A stretch of DNA of 64,000 nt from Trogon surrucura (taxonomy: Eukaryota; Chordata; Aves; Trogoniformes; Trogonidae), in assembly GCA_020746105.1 (NCBI GenBank), contig CM036658.1, positions 27,739,099 to 27,803,098 of the forward strand. The letters run 5' to 3'. The position numbers and the translations under genes were made by a program. Under the pieces are notes generated by a model that was not told where the DNA came from, did not search any database, and saw only the letters and a list, made by a program, of their open reading frames with translations. Below, one piece after another: positions 52,801 to 61,400 of the stretch (its first letter is position 1; each line of letters begins with the position of its first letter).

Positions 52801-55451
52801 TCCTTTTGACGGATAAAGTAAGATGCCTCTAATATTTTTATGACTTCTTTAAAAAAAAAATAAATTAGTGATTTTCTCCTAGGCTAGCCACACAACAAGG
52901 AACTTTTATCTTCCGAAGATACTCACACAGTGAACAGTCTAGAACTGAACTGTGATGCAGAAAATGGCTGTATGAACTCAGTATTCACTCATCATGTGAC
53001 CAGCAAGGTCAACATTGAGAACATGATTCTGGGTTGGTTTTTTTTGTGTGTGTTTTGGCAGTCGTCTGTTTCTTAACCTGTGGGTTTTTTAACACAAAAT
53101 GTGAATTATGTTTTAGGACTGTCTCTTTAAGTGTTTTGTGGGTGCTGGGTTTTCCAGGGTTCAAAAAATAACTAGACGTCTTGTAGAAGAAACTTTTCTG
53201 AAGTGCTGTTAAACACAAAGAACCTTCTGGTTCAACATACCCATCAGCTGCTTTTCGTGGGAGTCTGGGAGCACATGCTGAGAGAAGGATCACTGCTCTC
53301 TTGCCTTGTTCTTACAGCTCTGCCCAGCCACTGTCAGAGCAGGTATTAAAGCAGAGGTCTGTCCCAAAGTAGCAGTTGTTGTGTTAAAATAGTTAAGAGC
53401 CCTGTCATAAATATCCGTGTTGGCAGAGAAATGACACACAAGAACTAGGTCTTAGAATTGAACTGCTTTTGTGAAGTACCAGTGTCCATCTTCTGTGGAC
53501 CATATTTATGGAAGAACATAAGTGGGTGCAATTTTATTAACCTCCAGCCATGTATAGTTGGGATTCTGGACATGTAGAGGAAGGAATTTAAAAACAGAAA
53601 TCCCGTAATGCTGTACCCAGTTGCCCTTTCTGACTAACTCATTTGACTGCAGAGGTAGGTGTTAAAGGCAGAAATACGTGATCTGTTGTTGCTGTCCTAG
53701 CCCCTCAAACCTATCACACTGCAATGAGATAAACCAACTCTTAGTTCTTATGTATTAAAAAGAACTTGAAATCTGGCATTTAGGGAGCTGTTTGACAAGA
53801 AATTCAGACACTCCTTCAGGCAAAGGTCTCTGAAGGACAAGGCAGAAGTAAAGAAATCTCAGCAGCTGTGGCAGCCCTCTCAGATCTCTGTAGTTTCAGC
53901 TTCATGTTAGCTGCTTTTTTGCCTCTGAGTTTATTTCTGAGGCTGATTAAGGGATGGCACAGCTTGTCATACTCACTTAGTCTCAAGATATGCTCGTCTT
54001 TTGACAAATATACTATGTGATTATAAAAAGCATTCTGGATGCCAATAGTGTTCTCCGTGGAAAGAACACTTAAGCAGTAGGAGTGGGCAAACCTTGTTTA
54101 ACCTTGTCTTCCTTCAGGTATATAGTCCCGTGAAGCAGCATGCTGATAATGTTTCTTCAACAGGAGGAGATGGCGGAGCTCAAGGCTCAGCTCTACCTTC
54201 TAGAGAAGGAGAAGAAGGCCTTGGAATTGAAACTGAGCACTCGAGAGGCACAAGAGCAAGCCTACCTCGTCCATATTGAGCACTTGAAGTCTGAAGTGGA
54301 AGAACAAAAAGAGCAGAGAATGAGGTCTCTCAGCTCAACCAGCAGCGGAAGCAAAGACAAATTGGGAAAGGTCAGGAGTTCAAACAAGTTTCCAAAATCA
54401 GTATCAAAACAATTTATTATAACCCTCCCCACTCTACAGCAGTCTTCAGGATGTTAATTGTTCTTTTCTTTTGCCTATATATATGTCTTCTTCTGTCTTC
54501 TCCAGTTGTTAGGTGGTTTTTCCATGCTGTGATTTACGAGGACTTTACAGAATTACTATTAAGACTAAGCTGAAATAAGATTTCATTTCGGGGAGGAGTA
54601 CAACAAAGCCATTCTTGCCAAATGTAACTAGCTACTGTGGTTGAACATTTTGTGTCTTGCCTGTTGCCATTCACTGTGAACAGTGGGGAAGAGTCTAAGC
54701 AAGATGCCATCCTCCCCTACTGCAAACACAAAATATGAAAAAAAAAAGTTCATTTCTAGGAAGCAGTTAGAGCATTATAATGATAGTCTCTTTTTCCAAG
54801 TCAGACAGTTCGTAATGATTTGAGAACGAAGACATTTCCCTGCTTAGTGTAATGCAAAGTAAACAGATTTCTGCTTTTACAATAGTAATTTGTAGGAAGA
54901 AGCAGTGATAACTAGAAGAACTTTAATCCTGTTATTTTAATACTCTGTCCCCCGAAAACCTTGGTAATGTTCAAAAAACAAAATCCAAAGCTAATGTACA
55001 ACCACGTCTGTCTTATTTGTTCCTGGCAAAGCATCATCTGAATTGTTTGATTCAGTGCTTCTTTGTTTCAAGTGTGGTGTTGAAAGAAGTATGAGGCCCC
55101 AACAGTTATGTACACTACAGCAAAATTGTGCAACTCAGTTAACTGTGGTGGTTTAGGAAGCATTTACAACCATTTGTGAAGTGTTAATCCATTAGTTAGT
55201 TTCTTGGTATGTTGATGCACTGCCATGTTCTGTGACATTGTTATGTTTATTTCACCTCCATTTTTAAAGTAACTGTGAATAAAGAGGTTTTGGGAGTTTT
55301 CCCATTAAGATGGTAAATAACTTCAAATTAGATGTCTTTTCCTCATTTCTCAGGAATGCAGTGATGGCACTGCAACACCATTAACACTAGCTGAGCTGAG
55401 ACCGTACAACGAGAGTGAACTGACTGCTGAGCTGACGAACGCACTCAGGCG
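4685..55451 (+). CDS. MCC: MCC, mutated in colorectal cancers: 13 internal coding exons (partial gene)
   Basis: MCC is a cytoplasmic and membrane-associated coiled-coil protein that restrains WNT/beta-catenin signalling and cell-cycle progression. The exons join as 4685-4827, 13392-13528, 18388-18551, 23704-23910, 33620-33766, 34096-34185, 34858-35006, 36717-36857, 38031-38131, 40566-40749, 47882-48116, 54164-54370 and 55354-55451 (2003 nt, about 667 codons, no stop). The product matches the vertebrate MCC I remember nearly residue for residue, for example [39 protein letters not shown] and [18 protein letters not shown]. It is rich in Glu, Lys, Leu and Gln, with heptad-like coiled coils. Two helical segments (exons c-d and h-i) resemble the domain shared with the Usher-1C-binding protein USHBP1. 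All introns are GT-AG. The N-terminal ~57 residues and C-terminal ~100 residues, including the PDZ-binding C-terminus, are outside the window, so promoter and polyadenylation site are not visible. Identity is very secure; function is family knowledge. Confidence 0.97.
8630..8904 (+). mobile_element. CR1 LINE 3' end fragment
   Basis: The sequence runs from aacaggacaagggacaatga through a poly-diverged ORF2 end ([11 protein letters not shown] in frame) to the characteristic 3' UTR ctttaaaggtcccttccaac and a decayed ATTCTGTG tail. This is the usual extreme 5' truncation of avian CR1. Compared with the consensus I remember it lacks part of the segment around 8760-8800, so it has an internal deletion. 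Confidence 0.88.
9108..9112. repeat. Target-site duplication, left copy (ATGTC)
   Basis: Five bases ATGTC directly before the LTR terminus TGTCTTGG. They are identical to the five bases directly after the other end. Confidence 0.88.
9113..10124 (-). mobile_element. Solo LTR of an avian endogenous retrovirus (ERVL-like)
   Basis: A 1012-bp element with TG...CA ends: the plus strand starts TGTCTTGGTTTGACACC and ends AAACCTGTCACA. It is flanked by a perfect 5-bp duplication, ATGTC. Read on the minus strand it starts TGTGACAGGTTTG, has a TATA-like TATTTAAG (9962-9969), a G-rich body with ggaggggtaggggaag, and a possible AGTAAA polyadenylation variant (9297-9302). The start and end match a long LTR family I recall as abundant in neoavian genomes. 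A 5-bp duplication fits ERVL-type integrases. No gag, pol or env sequence is adjacent, so it is a solo LTR produced by LTR-LTR recombination. Small ORFs inside are not genes. The family name is uncertain. Confidence 0.88.
9962..9969 (-). promoter_or_regulatory. TATA-like box of the LTR
   Basis: TATTTAAG on the minus strand, about 155 bases from the LTR 5' end, a sensible place for a U3 promoter. Whether it is still active is unknown. Confidence 0.45.
10125..10129. repeat. Target-site duplication, right copy (ATGTC)
   Basis: ATGTC immediately after the terminal CACA of the LTR, matching the left copy exactly. Confidence 0.88.
13392..13528 (+). CDS. MCC: MCC coding exon b
   Basis: The exon completes the Arg codon split with exon a and then reads [20 protein letters not shown] through to [12 protein letters not shown], leaving one G that joins exon c to make Asp. 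The acceptor is tctctcccag and the donor is gtgg|gtgagt. Length is 137 nt. Mammalian MCC has, as I remember it, DQDQTSVSIPENQ where this reads [11 protein letters not shown], so the bird exon is two codons shorter here. A longer ORF in another frame over 13019-13546 is a chance overlap. Confidence 0.96.
14207..15019 (-). mobile_element. CR1 LINE, 5'-truncated, with 3' tail
   Basis: Begins on the plus strand with atcacagaatcacagaatg, which is the reverse complement of the CR1 ATTCTGTGATT tail, and then reads the 3' UTR and the C-terminal half of ORF2. It stops abruptly at 15019 within the segment that follows the RT palm. The long open frame suggests a relatively young copy. Confidence 0.93.
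14289..14981 (-). pseudogene. CR1 ORF2 C-terminal remnant, 230 codons open
   Basis: Encodes the region after the RT catalytic core: [79 protein letters not shown] and [15 protein letters not shown]. There is no catalytic domain, so it is inert despite its open frame. Confidence 0.88.
16035..17275 (-). pseudogene. CR1 ORF2 remnant with dead reverse-transcriptase site
   Basis: Two overlapping frames carry the RT: 17036-17275 (motif A region, [18 protein letters not shown]) and 16035-17123 (362 codons, [17 protein letters not shown] onward). Motif A reads LELYKVFH where copy 1 in this window has LDFSKAFD. Motif C reads SANDTK where copy 1 has LADDTK. Both catalytic positions are therefore substituted, so the domain cannot be an active polymerase. 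Confidence 0.9.
16038..17455 (-). mobile_element. CR1 LINE, 5'-truncated, largest copy in window
   Basis: Starts on the plus strand with catggaatcatagaatgagt (reverse complement of a CR1 tail) and extends through the 3' UTR, ORF2 C-terminus and RT palm up to the VFKKG-type region near 17440. Antisense to MCC. A frameshift near 17040-17120 splits the ORF, and the catalytic aspartates are lost. Confidence 0.94.
17456..17535. repeat. AT-rich low-complexity stretch
   Basis: TATATG/TTAATATA-type sequence directly beyond the truncated 5' end of the CR1 copy. Confidence 0.6.
18388..18551 (+). CDS. MCC: MCC coding exon c
   Basis: Reads [20 protein letters not shown] and then [20 protein letters not shown], ending HCDLAIK. 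It forms the first part of the helical segment resembling the USHBP1/MCC shared domain. The acceptor follows a long T-rich tract (ttttctttttag). The donor is attaag|gtaacg, with a second potential donor gtaaca only 6 bp downstream (18558) that would add Val-Thr in frame. Length is 164 nt, phase 1 in and phase 0 out. Confidence 0.96.
20465..20830 (-). mobile_element. Ancient CR1 LINE 3' fragment
   Basis: The plus strand reads attgggtcagaccaaaagtt and, about 200 bases on, cccatttaaacttttgacct and ttttaaacctgctgatttca. These are diverged versions of the antisense 3' region of an old CR1 family widespread in turtles and birds. Heavy divergence makes the borders approximate. Confidence 0.6.
21765..22018 (+). 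mobile_element. CR1 LINE 3' end fragment
   Basis: Recognisable CR1 ORF2 end and 3' UTR: gggaggtttagactggatat, gaaacaggctgccttgggaa, gtggtggagtcaccatccct, atggtttagtggtcatggtg, and the closing gatgatctcttagaggtctt with ttccaaccttaatgatttta. It is in the sense orientation of MCC and is moderately diverged. Confidence 0.92.
23704..23910 (+). CDS. MCC: MCC coding exon d
   Basis: Encodes 69 residues from [20 protein letters not shown] to [11 protein letters not shown], a strongly charged coiled coil with the [20 protein letters not shown] block. The acceptor is gtttttgcag and the donor is agaagg|gtaagg. The exon is 207 nt and phase 0 at both ends, so skipping it would keep the frame. Confidence 0.97.
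25094..25113. repeat. Poly-T run
   Basis: About 19 consecutive T, just upstream of the possible old LINE fragment. It may be an unrelated length-variable homopolymer. Confidence 0.7.
25200..25790 (+). mobile_element. Possible ancient CR1/L3-type LINE fragment
   Basis: The run gatctgatctggaatgttat, gtagttcttatctcttatgc, ttgaaaagg and, further on, gcttggcaaagc resembles the old CR1/L3-type ORF2 segment encoding 'RxDLExCxxxWSxxLEK' and the following 'LFSLAK'. Divergence is high and borders are guesses. Confidence 0.45.
29820..30420. repeat. Pyrimidine-biased stretch
   Basis: About 600 bases in which the plus strand is dominated by C and T, such as cctttcctctctctcccatt. No matching repeat family or ORF of note. 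Confidence 0.4.
33620..33766 (+). CDS. MCC: MCC coding exon e
   Basis: Encodes 49 residues: [20 protein letters not shown], then a low-complexity linker with [20 protein letters not shown] and a final Lys. The Ser/Thr-rich stretch is a likely unstructured, phosphorylatable linker between coiled coils (inference). The acceptor is tttattgcag and the donor is gccaag|gtgagc. Length is 147 nt, phase 0 at both ends. Confidence 0.97.
33767..34095. other. MCC intron e-f (329 bp)
   Basis: Short intron with no repeats, ending in tctgacttacag. Confidence 0.9.
34096..34185 (+). CDS. MCC: MCC coding exon f
   Basis: A 30-residue exon: [20 protein letters not shown] followed by [10 protein letters not shown]. 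The basic patch next to a serine cluster ([13 protein letters not shown]) is a plausible kinase target site, but that is inference. The acceptor is gacttacag and the donor is ataggg|gtaagg. Length is 90 nt, phase 0 at both ends. It lies only 329 bp after exon e. Confidence 0.96.
34186..34857. other. MCC intron f-g (672 bp)
   Basis: Short AT-rich intron; nothing else recognised. Confidence 0.9.
34858..35006 (+). CDS. MCC: MCC coding exon g
   Basis: Reads [40 protein letters not shown] and FEVETERLN, leaving AG for a Ser codon completed in exon h. The acceptor is actgccctgcag and the donor is aaatag|gtaaga. Length is 149 nt, phase 0 in and phase 2 out. Matches mammalian MCC almost exactly as I recall it. 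Confidence 0.97.
35007..36716. other. MCC intron g-h (1.7 kb)
   Basis: No repeat or gene recognised; only short unconserved ORFs. Confidence 0.85.
36717..36857 (+). CDS. MCC: MCC coding exon h
   Basis: Completes Ser and continues [40 protein letters not shown] and RLALQY, with AG carried into exon i. Together with exon i it forms the second helical segment resembling the USHBP1/MCC shared domain. The acceptor is tttactacag and the donor is tacag|gtatgt. Length is 141 nt, phase 2 at both ends, so it is also skippable in frame. Confidence 0.97.
36858..38030. other. MCC intron h-i (1.2 kb)
   Basis: AT-rich; nothing recognised before the strong pyrimidine tract of exon i. Confidence 0.85.
38031..38131 (+). 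CDS. MCC: MCC coding exon i
   Basis: Encodes (S)[20 protein letters not shown] followed by [13 protein letters not shown] and the first base of a Gly codon. The acceptor is ttttctttcag and the donor is tctgttg|gtaaga. Length is 101 nt. The junction with exon j reads [13 protein letters not shown], where mammalian MCC as I recall has GVGSSPGDQSGDEN, one residue longer. Confidence 0.95.
38132..40565. other. MCC intron i-j (2.4 kb)
   Basis: Contains a poly-A run near 38290-38304. No other repeat is recognised. It ends in a weak acceptor. Confidence 0.85.
40566..40749 (+). CDS. MCC: MCC coding exon j
   Basis: Encodes (G)[40 protein letters not shown] and [20 protein letters not shown], with AG left for Ser. 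The acceptor (gcttgaaaactag) has an unusually poor pyrimidine tract, but the frame and protein match leave little doubt. The donor is accag|gtaact. Length is 184 nt, phase 1 in and phase 2 out. Confidence 0.95.
42125..42237 (+). mobile_element. CR1 LINE 3' terminal fragment
   Basis: Only the last ~110 bases of a CR1: gggatatggtttagggggtg, gggttaatggttggactcaa, tgatcttggtgttttccatc, then gaatgattctgtgattctaa, the 8-bp-repeat tail. Sense orientation. The 153-codon antisense ORF across it (41827-42288) is spurious. Confidence 0.88.
45724..45793. repeat. Purine-rich (GA/A) low-complexity tract
   Basis: About 70 bases almost entirely A and G on the plus strand (aaggagaggagaggggaaag, gaaggagaaggaaaaggaga), interrupted by only two C. 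Confidence 0.8.
47160..47187. repeat. 14-bp perfect tandem duplication
   Basis: catctctgtgtaaa occurs twice back to back. Confidence 0.9.
47882..48116 (+). CDS. MCC: MCC coding exon k
   Basis: Completes Ser and reads [60 protein letters not shown] and [19 protein letters not shown] Ser/Thr-rich linker leads into a coiled coil. The acceptor is tctctttccag and the donor is atgaag|gtattt. At 235 nt it is the longest exon seen here. Confidence 0.97.
48117..54163. other. MCC intron k-l (6.0 kb)
   Basis: No mobile element or gene recognised. Homopolymer A run at about 52850-52861. ORFs are short and unlike any family I know. Confidence 0.8.
54164..54370 (+). CDS. MCC: MCC coding exon l
   Basis: Encodes 69 residues: [60 protein letters not shown] and SGSKDKLGK. 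It is a continuous coiled coil ending in a Ser-rich linker. The acceptor is tttcttcaacag. The donor gggaaag|gtcagg departs from the usual GTRAG. Length is 207 nt, phase 0 at both ends. Confidence 0.97.
54371..55353. other. MCC intron l-m (1.0 kb)
   Basis: AT-rich short intron; nothing else recognised. Confidence 0.9.
55354..55451 (+). CDS. MCC: MCC coding exon m (last exon in window)
   Basis: Reads [20 protein letters not shown] and [12 protein letters not shown] plus two bases of an Arg codon. It is the least conserved exon here: mammalian MCC as I recall starts ECADAASPALSLAELR and ends ELAAEFTNAIRR. The acceptor is cctcatttctcag and the donor is caggcg|gtaagc. Length is 98 nt, phase 0 in and phase 2 out. 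No following exon was found before the window ends. Confidence 0.93.
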
Positions 55452-58400
55452 GTAAGCAGCTTCCTTCACCAGAAACATGGCTTGTTTGTAAGTCCAGGGC
55501 GAGGTTTGGTTCTAAGACTTTGCTCTTACCCTCAAGTGCTTTTAAGAGCAATCACAGATCTTTGCTGTGAGAACGAAAAGGATTGACATTCTTCTAACTT
55601 TCACCTCTTTTGCTGTTGTTCTTGAGCTGGTGAAAGTCTTCACATGGTGCTCAGCTCCATTCTCCTTGAGCTTCTCTAAAATTCTGGTTAACTGTATCCC
55701 TAAGAAAGCCTCAAAATGTTAGTAATGTCAGGCAACAGTATGAGACACAAAGCAGTGGCATGACTTGCTTGAGGGCATGCAGAAAACCTTTAGTGAGGAC
55801 AGGATTTGAAGTGTGATCTTTGGTTAAGAAGGTTGGTTGCAGATTAGAGCTTGGGTAGGAGTTATGGGATTGGAAATTGCAGTGATTTTGATGACTCAGA
55901 TGCTGCATTTGCCTCCTGAGTACATAAGTAGAGCCACAGTTCAATTATGAATGACATTGTTGTGTGAAGCATTAGCTTTCCAACGAGAGAGAAAATTGAT
56001 GTCTTGACAAAATGCTTTTATCAACAGCCAGGTTTTAAGCCAAAGCTTTCAGTACAGTTATACATTAACTAGATATTTGTTTGTGCAGCAGTTTTTGCTG
56101 CACCAGCTATGTGGTAAGCTTCATGACAAAGATACTCACTGTTTCAGTAGCTGTTTCAGTATTTCTTCCACCTTTCCTAAGACGTAGCTCTCCGATACTT
56201 GGTCTGGTTAACATATTTAGAACCCGTCCAAAATGCTGCCAAGAATTTTGGCTGGGAGGGGAATGTATTTTGTTTTTGTGGTGTTTGCACCCTCTTTAAT
56301 GGTGGAATGTCCTCTCAGGCAGCTGTGGTGTTTCATTCCTGAAGTGCTATTTTCATAGGTGCAACCTCTGGTGCCTAGGGACACTTAAGCCTGAAAGGCA
56401 TTATGTAAAAATGTGAGATCATTACCACTGTGTCAATACATCTCGTATCATTTGCTTAATAGTCTGGCAGCTGCTGAGTATTTAGTTTTCTTGATGCAGG
56501 AAACAAAATTCTGTGGTTAAAATAATCAAAATTGTCATTTGTGTGGGAGTGGATAAAAACCATCAACAAAGTCATTTGCATGAACGCTGCACAGAGCCGT
56601 TGGCCTCCTCCATACACCCCACACCCCTGTCCTGGTGCAAGCAGCTCCACTGGCGTTTTGTGTCTTCACTCAAGCTGCAGATTCTTGCTCTTCTTGTTAT
56701 TAGCTCTTGGATTTTGAGAAGATGACAGTGACCTTAGTTAGCAGAGGCTGGAGTATGTGGTTTGCTGACGACACAGAGAAAAAAAAATCTGCTTTATCTA
56801 CTAGGCCTTAAGTTGATTAGCATGGATTTCCAGCCAGGGGCCTAGCAAAGTACAGTTTGTCAGGCAGAAATGGGGAAGAAAAATAATCGGATTAAACTGT
56901 ACATAAATTCTGGAGTGAAGACTCTCTGTGTAATGGAAATACGACTATACTAAATGTGATTGCCACTGCCACTGAGGCTCAAGTACAGTTCCCGTGAGCT
57001 GTGTGGACAGGGTATTTTTCTCCCTAATCGGCGTGCCAGCCAAATCAGTCTGAATGCTCAGTCTCCTTATCCTGAAGTCTTCTTTCTGAAAGCTCATGGA
57101 GGGTCTGTCTAGCACATGGAGAAAGCTTGCTGCAACTTGTTTAGCCACAGCTGTGCTAAAAAATACCAGGAGTTCCTAAGTGCTGTCCTGGCTGAATGGA
57201 GCCTCAGATATCACAATGAAATTTATACCATCATGGATCCACAGGAGAGTTTTAAAAATAATCAAAGTGCATTTTCCTCTCTGCAGATACTAGAACAATG
57301 CAGAGTGTTCTGAACTGACTGTGCTGTCTTTAGGGACAAAGTGGATTTAACTTGTTGCACTTAGCATGTGCCAATCCCTGGATGCCTCTTGCACTTGTGT
57401 GGGAAAACAAGTGCTGGCACTGTGTGTGAACCAGGAGAGAATCCTGGGGGCTCCTGGTAGCACCTTCCTTACCCACCAAAGAAGTAGGATCAGAATTCAA
57501 AATAAAAAATGTGTTGCTCAGTAACTGTGTTTGCTAGGGGGCAGGAGGGAGATGTGAAACAAGAGAATATCTCACACTGAATCTCTGATCTAGGGGTAAA
57601 GGCCAGTGTTCAGGAGTATTTCAGCGCTGGTTGCAGTGAGTGCACACATCCAGCAATTGGAGCTGTCTGCTGTTACTCAACGCAGTAGACAGTGGGGAAG
57701 GCGACAGCAGCTGCAAGGGTAGAGGAAGAATCCGTTTGGTTTTGAGTCTTTCTGTTTGTCACAGAACGTGGTATTAATCAGCAACCCTGCTTGCTGCCTG
57801 CTCTCTATCCTGTCTTCAAAGAGAGAAAAGCACTGGCAGCTTCCCCCTCTACTGCTTTCCCATTCTGTCCTTCTCTTGCTGTGAAACTGTCAGGTTCTTC
57901 TCAGTTAATTGAAATAGAGCGAAACCCAAATAAAACAGCAGTATGCAGTTACAGTTTGGATTTTGGTGTGGTTTGGAAACATTTATTTTTACAGAGTCTG
58001 CAAATGGCTTTGCAGCAGAACAGTCTCATCCACAGAGGTAGCCTGTCTTCTCTCTGCAGATGTGGATTTTCTCGTAAATCTGGAATCCAGCAGCATGTTG
58101 TGGAGCTCCCTGAGTTGTCATTGGTGGTGCCTATCAACAGAAATTCAAAGCAGAAGCAGTTCTTAATTTATTTTTTCATAATGTATTTGTTTTATTAGGA
58201 CTCAAGAGTTTCCCATAGCAGTGTACAATATTAAACTCCATCTTGCAGGCTTCCTGCAGAAATCACTTCTCTTTTCCGTGATCACTGTGCTAACTAGTAG
58301 AAATGTAAACTATCAGCAAGTTCCATGTTATAAAAGCTACCTCTAGGTTACCAGATTTCTGGTATTTCAGGCTAATTTAGAGACATATCCTGCTCCAGCC

Positions 58401-61400
58401 AAGCATAAATACTTTCTGCTGGAGTCTTCAGCAATTTTATTTTGCTTTCTCTCCTTTCTTGATGGAATGTTTTAATGGACATGAAGTCCCTTAAGTGTTT
58501 TCTCGAGTTTGACGCATCCATTAATGAGCTTGTTGGCCAGAAATACGTTTTTGGCCTCCCAAGAATAAAGTATTCCCAGCAGCCTCATGGCCTGACACTG
58601 ACACCTCAAATATTATGCCAGAAGCCAGTTTTATGAGAGAGGACCTGGCTGAATACCTCAAAATGAGGCACATTACACAGTGTCTGAGAGAGAGCTTAAA
58701 ATGACATCTTTCTTGCTGATGTGTTCTTCTCTGCTGTGGCAGGAGAAGGGAGTGCTGTAGATGACTTGTATGAGTTTAGAACTTAGTAGGTACATACTAG
58801 GTTACAAATGCATTAGGGATGGCAGGAAGGACGCAGTAAGAATTCCAGATAGCAAATGCTTTTGCTTCAGCAGGGCAATAATAGTGGTGATATGACTAAT
58901 CTTTTGGGTTTTTTCTGTAAATTTCTTTCATTCTGTGAAGAAAGGCCAAGCTAACAAGGCTGAAACTTGCTCCCTCTTCCCAGGCCTTATTAGCAATGTT
59001 TTGTTTGTTGAGAACCTCCTGCAGTGTCTCATTGCATTTCCAGTTCGTGATAGCTTTTCTATCTGCACAGGTCTGGATTTTGTGTTTGTATTTAGAGAAT
59101 CATTTATAAGAATTAAAATATTTGGGCAGGAAGGATCTGACAATACTAGGTAAGGGCCATGGCAGGCAAAATACTTTTTAGCTAGACTGACTGTTCAGAC
59201 CTCAGCTGGGTCACTCGTTTGCACAAAATTAAGGTCTCTGATGGCTGTGCAGGATTACATGAATCGTGTCAGTCTAGACGTGTTTCACTATCTCCCTCAC
59301 AAAAGGATGACTGTCTGGCAACACAACAAAGAAGCTATGTATTTGCCATGTCTGATGACTTTTGAACTGAGAGATAACCCAGTAAGTGATGCCAGTAAAT
59401 GAGAAGTCATCATGGAGATTGAAAAGGGTGGTAACCAGCAGTTGGCAAACAGTTCTTCTCTTACCAAAAAGTACATTTTGCACAGAGCTATGCTCCTGAC
59501 TCTAGAACTGGAAACTGTTGGAATTTCTAGTAGAACACAGAAAATTAATCCTGTTGCAATACCTTCCCTGTGTCTGTTGACATAATGTTCTTCACAGTCT
59601 CAGGTCCTTAAGTATGACTGAAGACCACAGCCCTGTCTTGTGCCAACCTTCTTATTTGAAGAGAGCAACCATTTCAGTAGAAAGCTGTGCCAAGGCATGG
59701 CAATGACTATTTCCTGGCACAGTGTCAGCCATGGGTAAATCAAGCCACCCTCCTTATTTTAACCTTCCACAAACTTCATGTGATGACATCTTTGCTTGGC
59801 ATGTTTTCAAAGACTACCCTTATTTTCATGATAGCAGGATCCAGCAGTAGGTAGGAGCATCTCTGAAATTCAGGCTTGACCGTCAGTAAAGCTGAGTCTT
59901 GTGAATAAAAAGAAAAATGTCTTAAAAACATCATATTGTAATGATTCAGATTCTAAATGGCTCTGAAGAATTGAATCGCTATAATTGACTTTTTGTTTGG
60001 CCGAAGTACAAGATGATCATACAGTGGATAAAAGTGCAGAGGGGAGGCAGGGATTGGTATTCAGGAGCTACTCATGAGTTTTTCCAGTGCATCAGTGGCT
60101 GCTCTTTGTCAGTTATGTGTGCTTATTTGTGTTCTCTCATTATCACATCCATGGACAATGGGGAAATATGCAACTCTGAAACATTTGAAAGCCAGAGACT
60201 GGCATGGATCACAGCCATAGCAAATTTCAGGGATCTCTGTCTTTTCTGTGACTATACAGTCTCCTAGTCTGGTTTCCCTTGGCTGCCTGAGGGGTTCAGG
60301 ATGCATGGCCTGTCTCTGGAAATCCCCACAGAGAGCCTTGCTGAGAGAAACCTTCTCTGAAGAGGGGGAATGACTCATGGTGTTATAAGGGACAGATTCC
60401 TCAGAAGCACCTCGGGTAGCTATCTTTTCTACATGGATCACAGATAACCAAAAGAAAATAATTTTCTTTCTCCTATTTTTGACATAGAGTAAGTAGTTCT
60501 TCTTACCCTGCGTGATTATCTGAACTGCTGTGTGCTCAAATATAGTTGTCACAGTGGAGCTCCAAATAGCTCCCGGTCTGGAGAGCTTCCAGGTGGGGCT
60601 GGGAAAACTGGGTGGGAGGTTGGAGCTGTGTGTGGAGCAGGCAGGCAGGCGGGCGAGCTGCTGCCTCCCTCCTGGCCTGTTCTCTGTTTTTGCTGCCAGT
60701 CTCTTTCCAGGACCACACCTGGGCTGTCTCCCTGCTGCCGGGGGGTGTAATACGTGCCTGTGGTCCTCTCTGGTTTTTGAGATTGGCTCTGAGCATCTGA
60801 CAATCAGCAAAAAGAGAACAAAACAGCAGTATCTTGCACCAGCAAAGCGTTTTTTCGAAAGCACTCTCTCTTCTCAGTGATCAGAAAAGGCTACTTCTGC
60901 AAGGGTAGCAGGCAGCATGGGTGTTTGTGAGCCCACTTGTGCCTGAGGAGGTGAGATAGGAAGACTTGGCATTTGAAGGGGATGGTTTTAAGACTCCTGG
61001 CATTTGCATAGTGTTCTATTGTTGCCTCTTAAAAACATTCTAGTTGTTTTCTTCGGCAGGACAGCCCAGTCCACTGAGGCGGGCATGCATTTTGAATTGG
61101 CTTGGGGATTCTGCCAGTCTGAAGTAGGATGTCAGTTTAAACTGCTGGTGAAAAGAGAATTTATCTGCATTCCTTTTAAATGTCCAGCTGTTATCTCCTG
61201 AGAGGAGTCAAATGCATAGAAAAAAACAACCTTATGTCACCCTGCTCAGCTGGAGCTTGAAAAGGCAGAGAGCAGAGTGAGGGAACGTGCCAGGATTAAA
61301 ACAACATGAGGATGTTGGGAGAGGGACTAGGAGCAAAGTGTGAGATTGAAGATACGTGCCTTTCCTTCGAAGCAGAGACCATGCAGAAAACTGGAGGCCA

